Assembly (NCBI RefSeq): GCF_000971275.1
Contig: NZ_LAPV01000153.1
Coordinates: forward strand, 57,966-121,965
DNA length: 64,000 nucleotides
DNA from: Devosia psychrophila
Lineage (GTDB): Bacteria; Pseudomonadota; Alphaproteobacteria; Rhizobiales; Devosiaceae
Reading direction: 5' to 3'
Below are positions 8,901-18,685 of the stretch, piece by piece; positions within the stretch are counted from its first letter, which is position 1; each line of letters begins with the position of its first letter. The position numbers and the translations under genes are program-made. Below the pieces are notes generated by a model, which saw nothing but the letters and a program-made list of their open reading frames with translations, searched no databases and was not told the origin of the DNA.

Positions 8901-9803
8901 ATGCCTGATATTGTTAGACAATCGGTCGTGGCCGTCAGGGCTATGGTACCCGACACCGCCTTCACCGCCGCGACGCTCGGCACGCTGCGTGAAGGCAGCG
9001 GCGTGGTGATCGACGACAGCGGCCTTGTGGTTACCATCGGATATTTGATCACCGAGGCCGAAGAAATCTGGCTGACCACCCATGACGAGCGGGTCCTGCC
9101 CGCTCATGTGGTTGGTTATGATCAGGAAACCGGTTTCGGCCTGGTGCAGGCGCTTGGGAAGCTGGACCTGCCCAGCCTGGTCCTGGGTCATTCCGCGAAA
9201 GCCAAGTTGCGGGATGTGGCGCGGATCGTCGACGGGCGCGGCCAGGAGGTGATCAACGAGATCGTCGCTCGGCAGGAGTTTGCCGGCTATTGGGAATACC
9301 TGCTGGATGAGGCGATCTTTACGGCGCCATTTCACCCGTCATGGGGCGGTGCGGCGCTGGTGGATTCCGAAAACCGGCTGATCGGCATCGGCTCGCTGCG
9401 GTTGCAGATGTTGCATGCCGGCAAGACCACCGACATCAACATGGTGGTGCCAATCGACCTGCTGAAGCCGGTTCTCGATGATCTGATTGCCGCCGGCCGT
9501 CCGAAGCGGGATTCGCGGCCATGGCTGGGCGTATTCTCGGCCGAGAGCAGCAATGGCGTCGTGGTGATGAACGTGGCCGACGGTGGCCCGGCGGAGCAGG
9601 CTGGCCTCAAGAGCGGCGACATCATCAGCGAACTGGACGGCGACGAGGTACTGGGGCTGGCCGATTTCTATCGCAAGCTGTGGACCAAGGCGCCAGTCGG
9701 TGCCGAATTTTCGCTGCGGATCGTGCGCGGCGGGCGGGAAAACTGGGTGCGGGTCAAGACGGCCGACCGGGAGTCATTCCTGCAGAAGCCGCCGTTGCAG
9801 TAG
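8901..9803 (+). CDS. HtrA-like trypsin-fold/PDZ protein without a catalytic triad
   Basis: A 300-residue protein with a trypsin-like domain (about 1-200) and a C-terminal PDZ domain (about 205-290; LGVFSAE, GPAEQAGLKSGDIISELDG). It aligns with DegP/HtrA, but the triad is lost: the His position (VTNAHVV in HtrA) reads VTIGYLI with Tyr48, the Asp position (TDLAVL) reads TGFGLV with Gly78, and the Ser position (GNSGG) reads PSWGG with Trp148. There is no signal peptide, and HtrA's usual second PDZ is absent. GGAGA precedes the ATG. It is probably a non-proteolytic peptide-binding or scaffold protein in the cytoplasm. It follows the NitT/TauT importer operon and ends before a clear terminator. 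Confidence 0.82.
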   Translation: MPDIVRQSVVAVRAMVPDTAFTAATLGTLREGSGVVIDDSGLVVTIGYLITEAEEIWLTTHDERVLPAHVVGYDQETGFGLVQALGKLDLPSLVLGHSAKAKLRDVARIVDGRGQEVINEIVARQEFAGYWEYLLDEAIFTAPFHPSWGGAALVDSENRLIGIGSLRLQMLHAGKTTDINMVVPIDLLKPVLDDLIAAGRPKRDSRPWLGVFSAESSNGVVVMNVADGGPAEQAGLKSGDIISELDGDEVLGLADFYRKLWTKAPVGAEFSLRIVRGGRENWVRVKTADRESFLQKPPLQ

Positions 9804-9813
9804 CGTGGAACAC

Positions 9814-9843
9814 AAAGGCCCTGGGTAAACCGGGGCCTTTTTT
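9814..9843 (+). terminator. Rho-independent terminator
   Basis: AAAGGCCC-TGGGTAAACC-GGGGCCTTTTTT forms a GC stem followed by a run of T, 10 bases after the stop of the PDZ protein gene. It ends transcription of that gene and of any read-through from the ABC operon. Confidence 0.85.
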
Positions 9844-10013
9844 CAAAGGCGACGGACAGATACGGGTCTAGACCAGAAAAATGCGGCGCAGGCCGACAGG
9901 ATAAATGGAACCAGCACGATCAACCTTGGAGCAGGCTTGGCCGTCAGCCGGAAAGTGGACATGACAGCGGCGCAACTTGCGTAAATTGACCGAAACTGTC
10001 AACTTATGGGCCC

Positions 10014-10880
10014 ATGTTTCATCCAAATATGCAGTCCATTGTCGAAGGCTTTTCTGCAAGCAGCGTTCCGAGCTGGCGGAGCTGGGATGGCATGCTCGCC
10101 GACGTATGGCAGGTAACCGGAGCCTCTGGGGCCCGTGGTGAGTATGTCTCGCCTCACGCCCGGCTATTTGTCGTGCTCGAAGAGACAATGCCGCAGTCGC
10201 TTCAATTGAAGCTGGACCCGCAGGATCTGACAGCCACGTCGGGTCGATTGAGTTACATCCCGCCAGGCGTCAGGACTTGGTCATTCCTCGGTGAAGATGT
10301 AAGCATGAGGCATCTGGATTTGCATGTCGACCTGCAGCACTTCGGAAAGCGCCTGGGCCTGCCACTGGATTGCGGAATTCCGGTGACCCCGCGCCTGATG
10401 TTCGACAATGATCGCATCCTAACGCTGGCGCGTCTGCTCGCGGCTGAGTGCATCGGCCCCGGTCTGCACAACGTCTACGGTGAAAGTCTTGCCACCGCCC
10501 TGTTCGTCGAACTGTTCCAGCTGGAGCGTCCAAGGGGAGACATGAGGGGCCAATTGTCGCCGAGGCGTTTGCGGGTGGCGACGCAATATCTCGAGGAACA
10601 TTGCCTGATCACTGTTCGCTTGCAGGAGCTTGCGGCACTGGTCGGTCTGTCCCCATCCTATTTCAATTCGGCATTCAAGGCCTCGACCGGGGTCACGCCG
10701 CATCAATGGCAGGTGAAGGCCAGGGTAGAGTGGGTAAAGGCGCGCCTGCACGAACAAACCAGCAGCCTCAGCGAGACAGCGACTGCCGCCGGCTTTGCAG
10801 ATCAAGCCCACATGACCCGGGTCTTCAAGCAGTATGCAGGCCTAACCCCGGCCGCCTGGCTGCGCGGCACACTGCTGTGA
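10014..10880 (+). CDS. AraC family transcriptional regulator
   Basis: A 288-residue regulator with an N-terminal sensing domain (about 1-180) and a C-terminal double helix-turn-helix of AraC type (about 190-285). The first helix pair includes RLQELAALVGLSPSYFNSAF and the second SLSETATAAGFADQAHMTRV, ending in FKQYAGLTPAAWLRG. It lies directly upstream of, and on the same strand as, the TonB-dependent siderophore receptor. In other bacteria AraC regulators in this position (PchR, YbtA and AlcR types) sense the ferric siderophore and switch on its receptor. That role is inferred here. An in-frame ATG at 10029 is an alternative start. Confidence 0.88.
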   Translation: MFHPNMQSIVEGFSASSVPSWRSWDGMLADVWQVTGASGARGEYVSPHARLFVVLEETMPQSLQLKLDPQDLTATSGRLSYIPPGVRTWSFLGEDVSMRHLDLHVDLQHFGKRLGLPLDCGIPVTPRLMFDNDRILTLARLLAAECIGPGLHNVYGESLATALFVELFQLERPRGDMRGQLSPRRLRVATQYLEEHCLITVRLQELAALVGLSPSYFNSAFKASTGVTPHQWQVKARVEWVKARLHEQTSSLSETATAAGFADQAHMTRVFKQYAGLTPAAWLRGTLL

Positions 10881-11011
10881 GAAGGCAGGAAGATCGTTCA
10901 ACGAACCAGAAGGACGGACAATCCTGAAAAGTTAAGTTGAGTTAATAGGTCACCTTATTTGGAACATCTCTGTGGCGCGAGTTTGGCCACAGGTCCTGCA
11001 GGAACCTCTCA

Positions 11012-13120
11012 ATGACTCCGATGCTCTCCCGCGCGCTGATGCCGCTTCTCCTGATGATGACCGCCCTCGGCACGCAGGCAATGGCACAAAGCCAGCCTAT
11101 CGCGCTGGGTGAAATCGTCGTCGAGGCCGATGGTGCGGGACTTAATGCGACGTCGGTGCGCTCCACGGCAGGATCCAAGCTGGCCGTCGCGGTAACGCAG
11201 GTGCCGCAGTCTATTTCTGTTATCAGCCGCAAGCAGCTGGACAGCAGCCCCGGCCCCAAAGCCGATGCTGCCCTGCGCTATTCGGCCGGCGTCAGCACGC
11301 AGACCTATGGCACCGATGCCGACACCGACTGGTTCTACGTGCGCGGCTTCCAGGCCGAGCAGACAGGCATGTTCCTCGATAACCTGTCGCTGTACCAGTA
11401 CAGCTTTGGCACGTTCTTGGTGGATCCCTACCTGCTCGAAAGCATCGAAGTGCTCAAGGGGCCGGCTTCCGTACTCTACGGCGGCGCCACTGTCGGGGGC
11501 ATCGTCAATTACGTCAGCAAGCGCCCGACCGGCGAGCGTTTTCTGACCACCGAAACCGGCATCAACAATTTAGGCAATGCCTACCTCGGCATCGACGGCG
11601 GTGACGTTCTTGCCGATGGTGACGTGTCCTACCGGCTGACGGGCAAGTTGTCCGGCGGCGGCTGGGAAACCAAGAATGCCCGCGACCTGCGTGGCGTGGT
11701 TCAGGGCAGCGTCACCTACACGCCGAGCGATGCGACTTCGATCACACTCTACGGCACCTACCAAAATGTAGATCTTGACCACACCTCGACCGGCTTTCTG
11801 CCGTTCATCGGTACGGCAGTCGATGCACCCGGCGGCGTGCGCATTCCCCGCGATCTCAACTATGGCGAGCCAGCGATCGATCTCTACCAGCGCCAGCAGT
11901 ACACTGTCGGTTACGAAATCGAGCAGGAGCTCGACGGCAACTGGACCGTGCGGCAGAACGCTCGATATGCCGCAGTCGATGTCAACGAAGACAATATCTA
12001 CAGCTCCGGCTTCAACGCTCTGGCGGGCAACCAGCTGGTGCGTGACCGCTGGGCGCACCACACCAAGGCGGGCATCCTGACCGTCGATACGCAGCTCGTA
12101 GGCCAGTTCGCGACCGGCCCGCTCGACCACACTCTACTGATGGGCGTGGACTACAAGAATTATCGCCACGAGGCGGCAACGTCCTACACCGGCAATGTTG
12201 GTAATCTCAACGTGCGTAACCCGGTCTACGGTATTCCGTTCACCCCGGTCACGCTAAACCCTGGCGACGTCACCAACATGCAGCAGTTGGGTATCTATGC
12301 CCAGGATCAAATCCGGCTCGACGAGTGGATTCTGACGCTGAACGGTCGATATGACACGGCTAACACCACGATCCAGGGAGCCAAGACCACGACGCGCGAC
12401 GAGAACCACTTCACCGGCCGCTTGGGTTTGGGCTATGAGTTCGGCAATGGACTGACGCCATATGTCAGTTACGCGACGTCGTTCAATCCGACCCTGTCCA
12501 CCGACCCGGCAGGCATCCCATATCGCGGCGAAACCGGCGAGCAGTGGGAAGCCGGCATCAAGTACGAACCAACCTTTATGGATGGCCTGATCACCGCTGC
12601 GGTGTTCAACATCAACCGCAACAATGTGGTTAGTCCGGACCCCATCCCCGGCAATCTGACTCGTCAGAGCCCGGTTGGCTCGGTCAACGTCAAGGGCGCC
12701 GAACTCGAAGCACTGGCCAATGTCGAGGACGTCACCATCCGCGGCGCCCTGACCTATCTCGAAGCCCAAGTGACGCGCGCCACGGGCACCACGGAACTAG
12801 GCAAGTCGCCTACCCGCATCCCGACACTGACTGCATCGCTGGGCGTCGACTACAACTTTACCGACAATCTCGATGGTCTGACCGTCGGTGCCGGCGTGCG
12901 CTTCCTGGGCGACAGCTGGGCGGACGAGGCCAATACGACCAAGGTGCCGGCTACCGCGCTGTTCGATGTCAGCCTGCGCTACGAGCGGGATGACTGGAGC
13001 GTTGCGCTTAGCGTTTCCAACATCTTCGACACCAGCTACGTCTCAGGCTGCAATGGACTGAACTCCTGCGGCTACGGCGCAGGCCGTACGGCGACTGTCA
13101 GCTTGAAGAAGACCTGGTAG
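11012..13120 (+). CDS. TonB-dependent siderophore receptor
   Basis: Outer-membrane ferric-siderophore receptor of 702 residues. A signal peptide ([20 protein letters not shown], cleavage after AMA) precedes a TonB-box-like stretch (LGEIVVEAD), the plug domain ([33 protein letters not shown]) and a 22-strand barrel ending in SLKKTW with a C-terminal aromatic. The Cys pair in [12 protein letters not shown] near the end matches the FhuA/FoxA-type hydroxamate receptor subgroup, which suggests a hydroxamate siderophore but does not prove it. The gene is flanked upstream by an AraC regulator and downstream by exbB-exbD-tonB, making a self-contained iron-uptake locus. Confidence 0.93.
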   Translation: MTPMLSRALMPLLLMMTALGTQAMAQSQPIALGEIVVEADGAGLNATSVRSTAGSKLAVAVTQVPQSISVISRKQLDSSPGPKADAALRYSAGVSTQTYGTDADTDWFYVRGFQAEQTGMFLDNLSLYQYSFGTFLVDPYLLESIEVLKGPASVLYGGATVGGIVNYVSKRPTGERFLTTETGINNLGNAYLGIDGGDVLADGDVSYRLTGKLSGGGWETKNARDLRGVVQGSVTYTPSDATSITLYGTYQNVDLDHTSTGFLPFIGTAVDAPGGVRIPRDLNYGEPAIDLYQRQQYTVGYEIEQELDGNWTVRQNARYAAVDVNEDNIYSSGFNALAGNQLVRDRWAHHTKAGILTVDTQLVGQFATGPLDHTLLMGVDYKNYRHEAATSYTGNVGNLNVRNPVYGIPFTPVTLNPGDVTNMQQLGIYAQDQIRLDEWILTLNGRYDTANTTIQGAKTTTRDENHFTGRLGLGYEFGNGLTPYVSYATSFNPTLSTDPAGIPYRGETGEQWEAGIKYEPTFMDGLITAAVFNINRNNVVSPDPIPGNLTRQSPVGSVNVKGAELEALANVEDVTIRGALTYLEAQVTRATGTTELGKSPTRIPTLTASLGVDYNFTDNLDGLTVGAGVRFLGDSWADEANTTKVPATALFDVSLRYERDDWSVALSVSNIFDTSYVSGCNGLNSCGYGAGRTATVSLKKTW

Positions 13121-13148
13121 CACGTCGCTTCGCATCGATACTCTTGTG

Positions 13149-13179
13149 CTCCGGCCGCATGATGCGGCCGGAGATTTTC
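13149..13179 (+). terminator. Hairpin between receptor and exbB (terminator or attenuator)
   Basis: CTCCGGCCGCAT (13149-13160) pairs perfectly with ATGCGGCCGGAG (13162-13173) around a one-base centre (so a real loop would take in a few more bases) and is followed by ATTTTCG. The short T run makes it a weak terminator. It may lower transcription from the receptor into exbB rather than stop it. Confidence 0.6.
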
Positions 13180-13194
13180 GTTGAGGCCCACTGC

Positions 13195-13992
13195 ATGCTC
13201 GCTCGCTTCATCCGACCTTTTGCCTGCATCATGCTGCTGATGGCTCCCGCCTGCGCTCAGGAGGCGATACGGGCCGCCATGCCCGCGGCGTTGTTGCCGC
13301 ATGACCTTTCGCCCTGGGCCATGTTCATGGCTGCGGATCTGGTGGTTAAAAGCGTTATGGTGGGCCTGGCGATCGCGTCGCTCTTTACCTGGATGATCCT
13401 TGTGGCCAAGGCACTTGAGATCGCTGGTGCCAAGGGGAGCATGCGCCACACGTTGCGCGCCGTGTCCCAGTCGCGCACGCTGCAAGATGCACTTGCCGCC
13501 ACCGCTAAACTGAGCGGCGCCGGCAGCGTGCTGCTGAAAGCGGCCGAGGAAGAAGTGCAGCTGTCATGGGGCGCCATTGCCACGGCTGGCGGGGCGGGTC
13601 TTAAGGAGCGGGTCGCATCGCGCCTGTCGCGCCTGCAGGCTGCTGCCAGTCGCCGCCTCGCCCGCGGCACCGGCCTGCTCGCCAGCATCGGTTCCACCGC
13701 GCCATTCGTCGGCCTGTTCGGCACCGTCTGGGGCATTATGAACGCATTTATCGGCATCTCGCAGGCGCAGACCACCAATCTTGCTGTCGTGGCGCCTGGT
13801 ATTGCAGAAGCACTGCTGGCGACGGCCATGGGTCTTGTGGCTGCCATTCCCGCTGTCGTCATCTACAACGTCTTTTCCCGCTCGCTCGCCGGTTATCGCC
13901 AGGTTCTCGCCGACACCGCTGCCGCCATCGAACGCCTCGTCTCGCGTGACCTCGACTTCAACGACACCGGACGGGTGGAGAAGAACCGATGA
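13195..13992 (+). CDS. exbB: ExbB: TonB-system proton channel subunit
   Basis: Inner-membrane MotA/TolQ/ExbB family protein, about 265 residues from the start at 13195 ([13 protein letters not shown]); the frame is open to 13144. It has an N-terminal signal-like helix, a first membrane helix ([20 protein letters not shown]), a cytoplasmic loop and two conserved helices, [20 protein letters not shown] and [20 protein letters not shown], which carry the pore-lining residues of the family. It overlaps exbD by 4 bases. With ExbD it uses the proton gradient to drive TonB, presumably for the receptor immediately upstream. Confidence 0.92.
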   Translation: MLARFIRPFACIMLLMAPACAQEAIRAAMPAALLPHDLSPWAMFMAADLVVKSVMVGLAIASLFTWMILVAKALEIAGAKGSMRHTLRAVSQSRTLQDALAATAKLSGAGSVLLKAAEEEVQLSWGAIATAGGAGLKERVASRLSRLQAAASRRLARGTGLLASIGSTAPFVGLFGTVWGIMNAFIGISQAQTTNLAVVAPGIAEALLATAMGLVAAIPAVVIYNVFSRSLAGYRQVLADTAAAIERLVSRDLDFNDTGRVEKNR

Positions 13993-14429
13993 CCGGCGGC
14001 ATTCGCGACAATGGCGATGACGATCTGGACGAGCAGCACGAGATCAACGTAACGCCATTCATCGACGTCATTCTGGTGCTCCTGATCATTTTCATGGTCG
14101 CGGCTCCGCTCGCCACGGTCGATGTGAATGTCGATCTCCCTGGCTCGACCGCCACGGCCCAACCCCGCCCCGAGCAGCCAATCTACGTCACCCTGCGTGA
14201 CGATCTCAGCATCAATATCGGCAACGATCCCGTTCCAGCGGAACAGCTTACCATGGCACTCGACGACGCAACGGACGGTGATCACGAGCAGCGCCTGTTC
14301 CTCCGCGCTGACCAGGCGGTGCCCTATGGCAACTTGATGGCGTTGCTGAATGAGTTGCGTGCGAGCGGCTATCTCAAGATCGCGCTGGTCGGACTCGAAA
14401 CCTTGCCGGCGGCCGAACCCAGGCCATGA
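13989..14429 (+). CDS. exbD: ExbD: TonB-system energising subunit
   Basis: A 146-residue ExbD/TolR family protein. The single membrane helix ([20 protein letters not shown]) contains the essential Asp of the family, and a periplasmic domain of about 100 residues follows. The gene overlaps exbB upstream and tonB downstream by 4 bases each (ATGA), so the three products are made in step. It works with ExbB to pass proton-motive force to TonB. Confidence 0.92.
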   Translation: MTGGIRDNGDDDLDEQHEINVTPFIDVILVLLIIFMVAAPLATVDVNVDLPGSTATAQPRPEQPIYVTLRDDLSINIGNDPVPAEQLTMALDDATDGDHEQRLFLRADQAVPYGNLMALLNELRASGYLKIALVGLETLPAAEPRP

Positions 14430-15379
14430 GGGCAGGCGAAGGCTGGGGAAGCGACCGTTTCGACGGGTTATCCAGAGGCGATGCGGCCCGTTGGGCCTTT
14501 GCCCTGTTGGTAATACTTGCCGCCGGCTGGGGTGTTGCCCAAGGCGTGCAGCGCCTGCCGACACCCGCACTTGTGCTGGGTGAGCCCGAACCCGCCATCC
14601 TGATAGACCTTGCACCGATGGCACCTGAAGAGGTCACCCCCGAGGTGGATGAGCCTGTTGCGGAAGTGGCGCCTGAGCCCGAGATGGCCGACGAGGTGCC
14701 GCCGGAGACTATCCAGCAGGAAGCTGTACCGGATATCGTAACGCCCGAGGTAACGGAGGCGCTCGCGCCCGTCATCGCCGAGGTGCAACGGCCAATCGAA
14801 GAGCTTAAGCCGTTGGTTCCTGAAATCGTGGAGTCGACCGAGCCGGAAGAGGTCGAGGATATTCCCGAGGAGCCGCCACTTCCCGCCGAGGTCGTTGACG
14901 GGATCGTCGAAGCGCTCTCTGATATTCCGATGCCGATGATGATGTCGCCCGGCCTGCAGGAGCGGCGCGAAAATACGCCAGCGCTGCCGAAACCTGCTGT
15001 GCGGCGGCCCGCGGCGCCCAAGCCGACGGTGAGCACGCCTGCGCCACCTGCCCAGACCAGCGCTCCGGCATCGCCCCCGCCAACCGCCAGCACCATTTCG
15101 CCACAGCAGTGGCAGGCCCAGGCTCTGGCGCAGTTGGATCAGCACAAGGTTTATCCCCGGTTGGCGCAGTCAGAAGGCATACGAGGCACCGTCGAGATCA
15201 GTTTTGCCGTCAGCGCCAGCGGCCACATCACCTCGGTAAACGTCGCCCGCTCTTCCGGCTCGTCGATCCTCGACCAGGCTGCACTCGACACGGCCCGACG
15301 CGCGTCCCCACTTCCGCCACCCCCGCCGGGCTACGCTGGACGAGCCCTGACAGCAGCAATCCGCTTCTCCCTGAACTGA
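14426..15379 (+). CDS. tonB: TonB family energy-transducing protein
   Basis: A 317-residue TonB. There is one membrane helix near residues 20-40 (WAFALLVILAAGWGVAQGV), then a long acidic, proline-rich periplasmic spacer (many EVxP and PEP repeats, about 50-190, then a Pro/Ala-rich stretch), then a C-terminal TonB domain (about 230-317: YPRLAQSEGIRGTVEISFAV and AALDTARRASPLPPPPPGY). It is the last gene of the exbB-exbD-tonB operon, placed to energise the siderophore receptor upstream. The spacer is glutamate-rich rather than the usual Glu-Pro/Lys-Pro mix. Confidence 0.9.
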   Translation: MRAGEGWGSDRFDGLSRGDAARWAFALLVILAAGWGVAQGVQRLPTPALVLGEPEPAILIDLAPMAPEEVTPEVDEPVAEVAPEPEMADEVPPETIQQEAVPDIVTPEVTEALAPVIAEVQRPIEELKPLVPEIVESTEPEEVEDIPEEPPLPAEVVDGIVEALSDIPMPMMMSPGLQERRENTPALPKPAVRRPAAPKPTVSTPAPPAQTSAPASPPPTASTISPQQWQAQALAQLDQHKVYPRLAQSEGIRGTVEISFAVSASGHITSVNVARSSGSSILDQAALDTARRASPLPPPPPGYAGRALTAAIRFSLN

Positions 15380-15478
15380 GCGTCGATCACAGAAGCTCGC
15401 CGCATTTGTCGTTATTTCGGTGGACTCGGTAACCCCGAAGGCACAAGCTCATGCCAATTTACAGGAAGCCTCCGTAGT

Positions 15479-15493
15479 TTAACTAGGAGTTAA
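15479..15493. promoter_or_regulatory. Short palindrome before the cellulose operon
   Basis: TTAACTAGGAGTTAA is a 6-3-6 dyad 22 bases before the bcsN ATG. Its position fits an operator overlapping the promoter or leader of the bcs operon. No matching regulator is identified, and a dyad this short can occur by chance. Confidence 0.35.
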
Positions 15494-15515
15494 CCGTATC
15501 CTTTATACTTCCGTT

Positions 15516-16511
15516 ATGAAACGGGTAGTCAGCAGGCAGAAGCCGTTGTTGGTCGTGACGATGACGAATAAGGTTCGAACTCGCATGCAGACCATACAGC
15601 AATTCCGGAGCATTCATGCTCCAGCGGCACAAGCCGTGCGGTTCGTTTTCATGGCAACGCTTGTTGGTGCAATGCTTGGCGCCTGTGCGTCGACGCGCGA
15701 CCTCCCCCCACGCGAAGCCCGCATCGTTGCACCTGTCGATGCAATGATCGTTCCGCCGCCGGGTGGTCCCGCGATCGTCAATGTGGTGTCGACGACCTTC
15801 CCCAATGCGATCCAGCAGGAAATCTCACTGGCCACCGAAGCCCGTTCCACGGGCGAAAACAAGATAACCATCGTGAAGTTTGTCGGCGATGGCGGTGACG
15901 GCAGCGATGCGGCCTTGCGCGACATCCCTTTCACCCAGATCAATCTGACCGAGGAAGCGTTGGCCGCTTGGCCGGATAGTGGCATGGCCGTATCGCCCTA
16001 TTACGTCCAGAATGACTATGGCCCGTTTGGCTACGCGATTGGCCGACCCGCCAATGGCGACGCCTGCATCTACGCCTGGCAGCGCATCGAGCCGAGCCTG
16101 AGGCCGACCAGCACCGTGGATGGCGGCGCCATCAGCATGCGGTTACAACTGTGCAGACAAGGCGCCACCGAGCAGCAACTTGTCGAGGTCATGTACCGGC
16201 TGCGTCTCAGCCACAGTGTTCATTCCCCCCGCCCCGCCCCAGCCGCTATAGGCCGGACCGCCGTTTCGATCCGTCCGGTAGGGGCGGAGGGCTTTGCCAA
16301 TGTGATCGACATTCCGGCCCCCGTGACCCGATCCACCGCTGCGCCGCAGCCGGCCGCCGCACCGGTCGTCGTCCCGGTTTCCATTGCACCGCCACCCGGC
16401 GCCCCTATCGTTCCCTCGCCGAGCGGGAGCAGCAGTAGCGCCGCCACCACTGTGCCGCGTCCACCAACCGCTTCGGTTGTTGTGCCGAGACCATCTTCGG
16501 GGGCACAATAG
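15516..16511 (+). CDS. bcsN: Cellulose biosynthesis protein BcsN
   Basis: First gene of the cellulose operon, 331 residues. The N-terminal helix VFMATLVGAMLGACAS contains a lipobox (LGAC), so the protein is probably an exported lipoprotein; internal ATGs at 15561 and 15585 would put this signal closer to the N-terminus and are credible starts. The core domain (about 60-240) matches the BcsN family of Hyphomicrobiales, and the C-terminal 90 residues are Pro/Ala/Ser-rich and low in complexity. It is 2 bases from bcsA. BcsN is a marker of the alphaproteobacterial type of cellulose operon; its molecular function is not established. Confidence 0.85.
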   Translation: MKRVVSRQKPLLVVTMTNKVRTRMQTIQQFRSIHAPAAQAVRFVFMATLVGAMLGACASTRDLPPREARIVAPVDAMIVPPPGGPAIVNVVSTTFPNAIQQEISLATEARSTGENKITIVKFVGDGGDGSDAALRDIPFTQINLTEEALAAWPDSGMAVSPYYVQNDYGPFGYAIGRPANGDACIYAWQRIEPSLRPTSTVDGGAISMRLQLCRQGATEQQLVEVMYRLRLSHSVHSPRPAPAAIGRTAVSIRPVGAEGFANVIDIPAPVTRSTAAPQPAAAPVVVPVSIAPPPGAPIVPSPSGSSSSAATTVPRPPTASVVVPRPSSGAQ

Positions 16512-16513
16512 CC

Positions 16514-18685
16514 GTGAACAGAACCCTCACCATTTTGATCTGGTCGATGGTGTCGGCGGCGATGTTAGTCATCATCACGCTGCCGGTGAGCCTTGAAGTT
16601 CACCTCGTTACCGCAGTCCTGCTGATCGTGGCCATGGGGGTGATCAAGACGCTGAAGCTTGATGGCAATTGGCGCCTGCTGCTGCTGACCTTCGGCACCA
16701 TCATCGTGCTGCGCTATGCCTTCTGGCGCACCACCAGCACGTTGCCGCCTATCACTGCACTGGCCGATTTTATCCCCGGCCTGATCCTCTACCTGGCCGA
16801 GATGTACTGCATAATGATGCTGTTCCTCAGCCTGTTCGTGGTCATCCGACCGCTGCCGCTGCGGCCCAGCATCCGCCTGCAGCCTGAAGATCCGGTGCCA
16901 TTCGTAGACGTCTTCATCCCCACCTATAACGAAGATTTCGAGCTGTTGGCCGGCACACTTGCTGCGGCCAAGGCGATGGACTATCCCGCAGACCGCTTCA
17001 CCGTCTGGCTGCTTGATGACGGAGGGACAGAAGCAAAGCGCAATAACGCAGATCCCGACAGCGCTGCTGCCGCACAGGATCGCTACGAGCAGTTACAGGC
17101 TCTTTGCAGCGAGCTGGATTGCCGCTACCTGACCCGGTCCAGGAATGAGCATGCCAAGGCCGGAAACCTCAATAACGGGCTGGCCAATTCCAGCGGCGAG
17201 TTCATTGCCGTGTTCGATGCGGACCACGCTCCGGCGCGCGATTTCCTGCAAGAGACCGTACCGTATTTCGCTCGGGACAGTCGTCTGTTCCTGGTGCAGA
17301 CGCCGCATTTTTTCCTCAATCCCGATCCCCTAGAGCGCAATCTGCGCACCTTCGAGACCATGCCGTCGGAAAACGAGATGTTCTACGGCATTATCCAGCG
17401 CGGTCTCGACCGCTGGAACGCAGCGTTTTTCTGCGGTTCTGCCGCCCTGCTGCGGCGTGAAGCGCTGCTGACCAACAATGGCTTTGCTGGCCGCAGCATC
17501 ACCGAAGATTGCGAAACCGCCATCGAGTTGCACTCCAAGGGCTGGAACAGCATATACGTCGACCGGCCTCTCGTGGCTGGTCTGCAGCCGGCCACATTCG
17601 CAAGCTTTATCGGCCAGCGCACCCGCTGGGCCCAGGGCATGATGCAAATCCTGCTGTTCAGCTTTCCGCTGTTCAAGAGCGGGCTGAAGCTGGGCCAGCG
17701 ACTGTGCTATATGTCGTCGACGCTGTTCTGGCTGTTTCCGCTGCCGCGCATGATCTTCCTGTTCGCGCCGTTCTGTTATTTGTTCTTCGACCTGCAGATT
17801 TTTACCGCGTCAGGCGGGGAGTTCGCCGCCTACACGCTGACTTACGTGCTGGTGAACCTCGTGATGCAGAACTCGCTGTTCGGGCGCTGGCGCTGGCCTT
17901 GGATTTCGGAGCTTTATGAATACATTCAGTCGGTGCATTTGCTGGGTGCGCTGATCTCGGTAGCTCGCAACCCGAGCAAGCCGACGTTCAATGTGACGGC
18001 GAAGGACGAGAGCGTCGACAAGGCGCGGCTGTCCGAGCTTTCGCGTCCCTTCTACCTCATCTTTCTGCTGCTTATCCTGGCAGTTGCGATGACGGTCTAC
18101 AAGGTGGCCGCCGAGCCCTATCAGGCTGAAATCACCATAGTGGTTGGCGGTTGGAACATCTTCAACCTGATCCTCGCCGGTTGCGCGCTGGGTGTCGTTT
18201 CCGAGCGCCGCGAAGTTCGCTCCAGCAGGCGCGTCAATGTCGAGCGGCGCTGCGAAGTGCGGGGCGCCGACGGCAGCTGGATCAAGGGTAACATCGTGAA
18301 CGTATCGAGCGGCGGCCTGGCCCTGCAGTTGCCGTCAGGTGCAGCTGGCCTGGGACGCGGGGCGCCAACGAGCGTACGCTTCACGCCGCTGTCCGATATC
18401 GGCGCCAACGAGATGGCCCTGTTTGTTCGCTCTGCAACCAGCCAGGGCAAGGGAGTGGAGCTGGGCTGCCGCTTCATGCCGGAAAGCGGCAAGGATTATC
18501 GACTGATCGCCGACCTGCTTTATGCAAACTCCGCCAACTGGCAACAACGGCAGCGCTCGCGCCAGGTCAATATCGGGATCATTCGCGGGACCATCCGGTT
18601 CCTCGCGATATCGGTATACCAGACAGGACGCGGGCTCGGTTACCTGCTCCGCTTCGGCTCTGGTCGAGGGGCGAACAATGATTAG
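16514..18685 (+). CDS. bcsA: Cellulose synthase catalytic subunit BcsA (UDP-forming)
   Basis: Membrane glycosyltransferase family 2 enzyme, 723 residues, polymerising glucose from UDP-glucose and threading the chain through the inner membrane. It has N-terminal membrane helices, then the GT-A domain with PTYNED, DDGG, DADHAP (the DXD-type aspartates), TEDCETAIEL (catalytic Asp region) and QRTRWAQG (QXXRW). More helices and a C-terminal PilZ domain follow, with RREVRSSRR and NVSSGG, the c-di-GMP-binding RXXXR and (D/N)XSXXG motifs. The enzyme should therefore be activated by c-di-GMP. The start is GTG at 16514. It overlaps bcsB by 8 bases. Confidence 0.95.
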   Translation: MNRTLTILIWSMVSAAMLVIITLPVSLEVHLVTAVLLIVAMGVIKTLKLDGNWRLLLLTFGTIIVLRYAFWRTTSTLPPITALADFIPGLILYLAEMYCIMMLFLSLFVVIRPLPLRPSIRLQPEDPVPFVDVFIPTYNEDFELLAGTLAAAKAMDYPADRFTVWLLDDGGTEAKRNNADPDSAAAAQDRYEQLQALCSELDCRYLTRSRNEHAKAGNLNNGLANSSGEFIAVFDADHAPARDFLQETVPYFARDSRLFLVQTPHFFLNPDPLERNLRTFETMPSENEMFYGIIQRGLDRWNAAFFCGSAALLRREALLTNNGFAGRSITEDCETAIELHSKGWNSIYVDRPLVAGLQPATFASFIGQRTRWAQGMMQILLFSFPLFKSGLKLGQRLCYMSSTLFWLFPLPRMIFLFAPFCYLFFDLQIFTASGGEFAAYTLTYVLVNLVMQNSLFGRWRWPWISELYEYIQSVHLLGALISVARNPSKPTFNVTAKDESVDKARLSELSRPFYLIFLLLILAVAMTVYKVAAEPYQAEITIVVGGWNIFNLILAGCALGVVSERREVRSSRRVNVERRCEVRGADGSWIKGNIVNVSSGGLALQLPSGAAGLGRGAPTSVRFTPLSDIGANEMALFVRSATSQGKGVELGCRFMPESGKDYRLIADLLYANSANWQQRQRSRQVNIGIIRGTIRFLAISVYQTGRGLGYLLRFGSGRGANND

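Noticed and set aside
11570..12769. Minus-strand open frames opposite the siderophore receptor
   Set aside because: They mirror the receptor's codon bias, lack ribosome-binding sites and have no recognisable domains.
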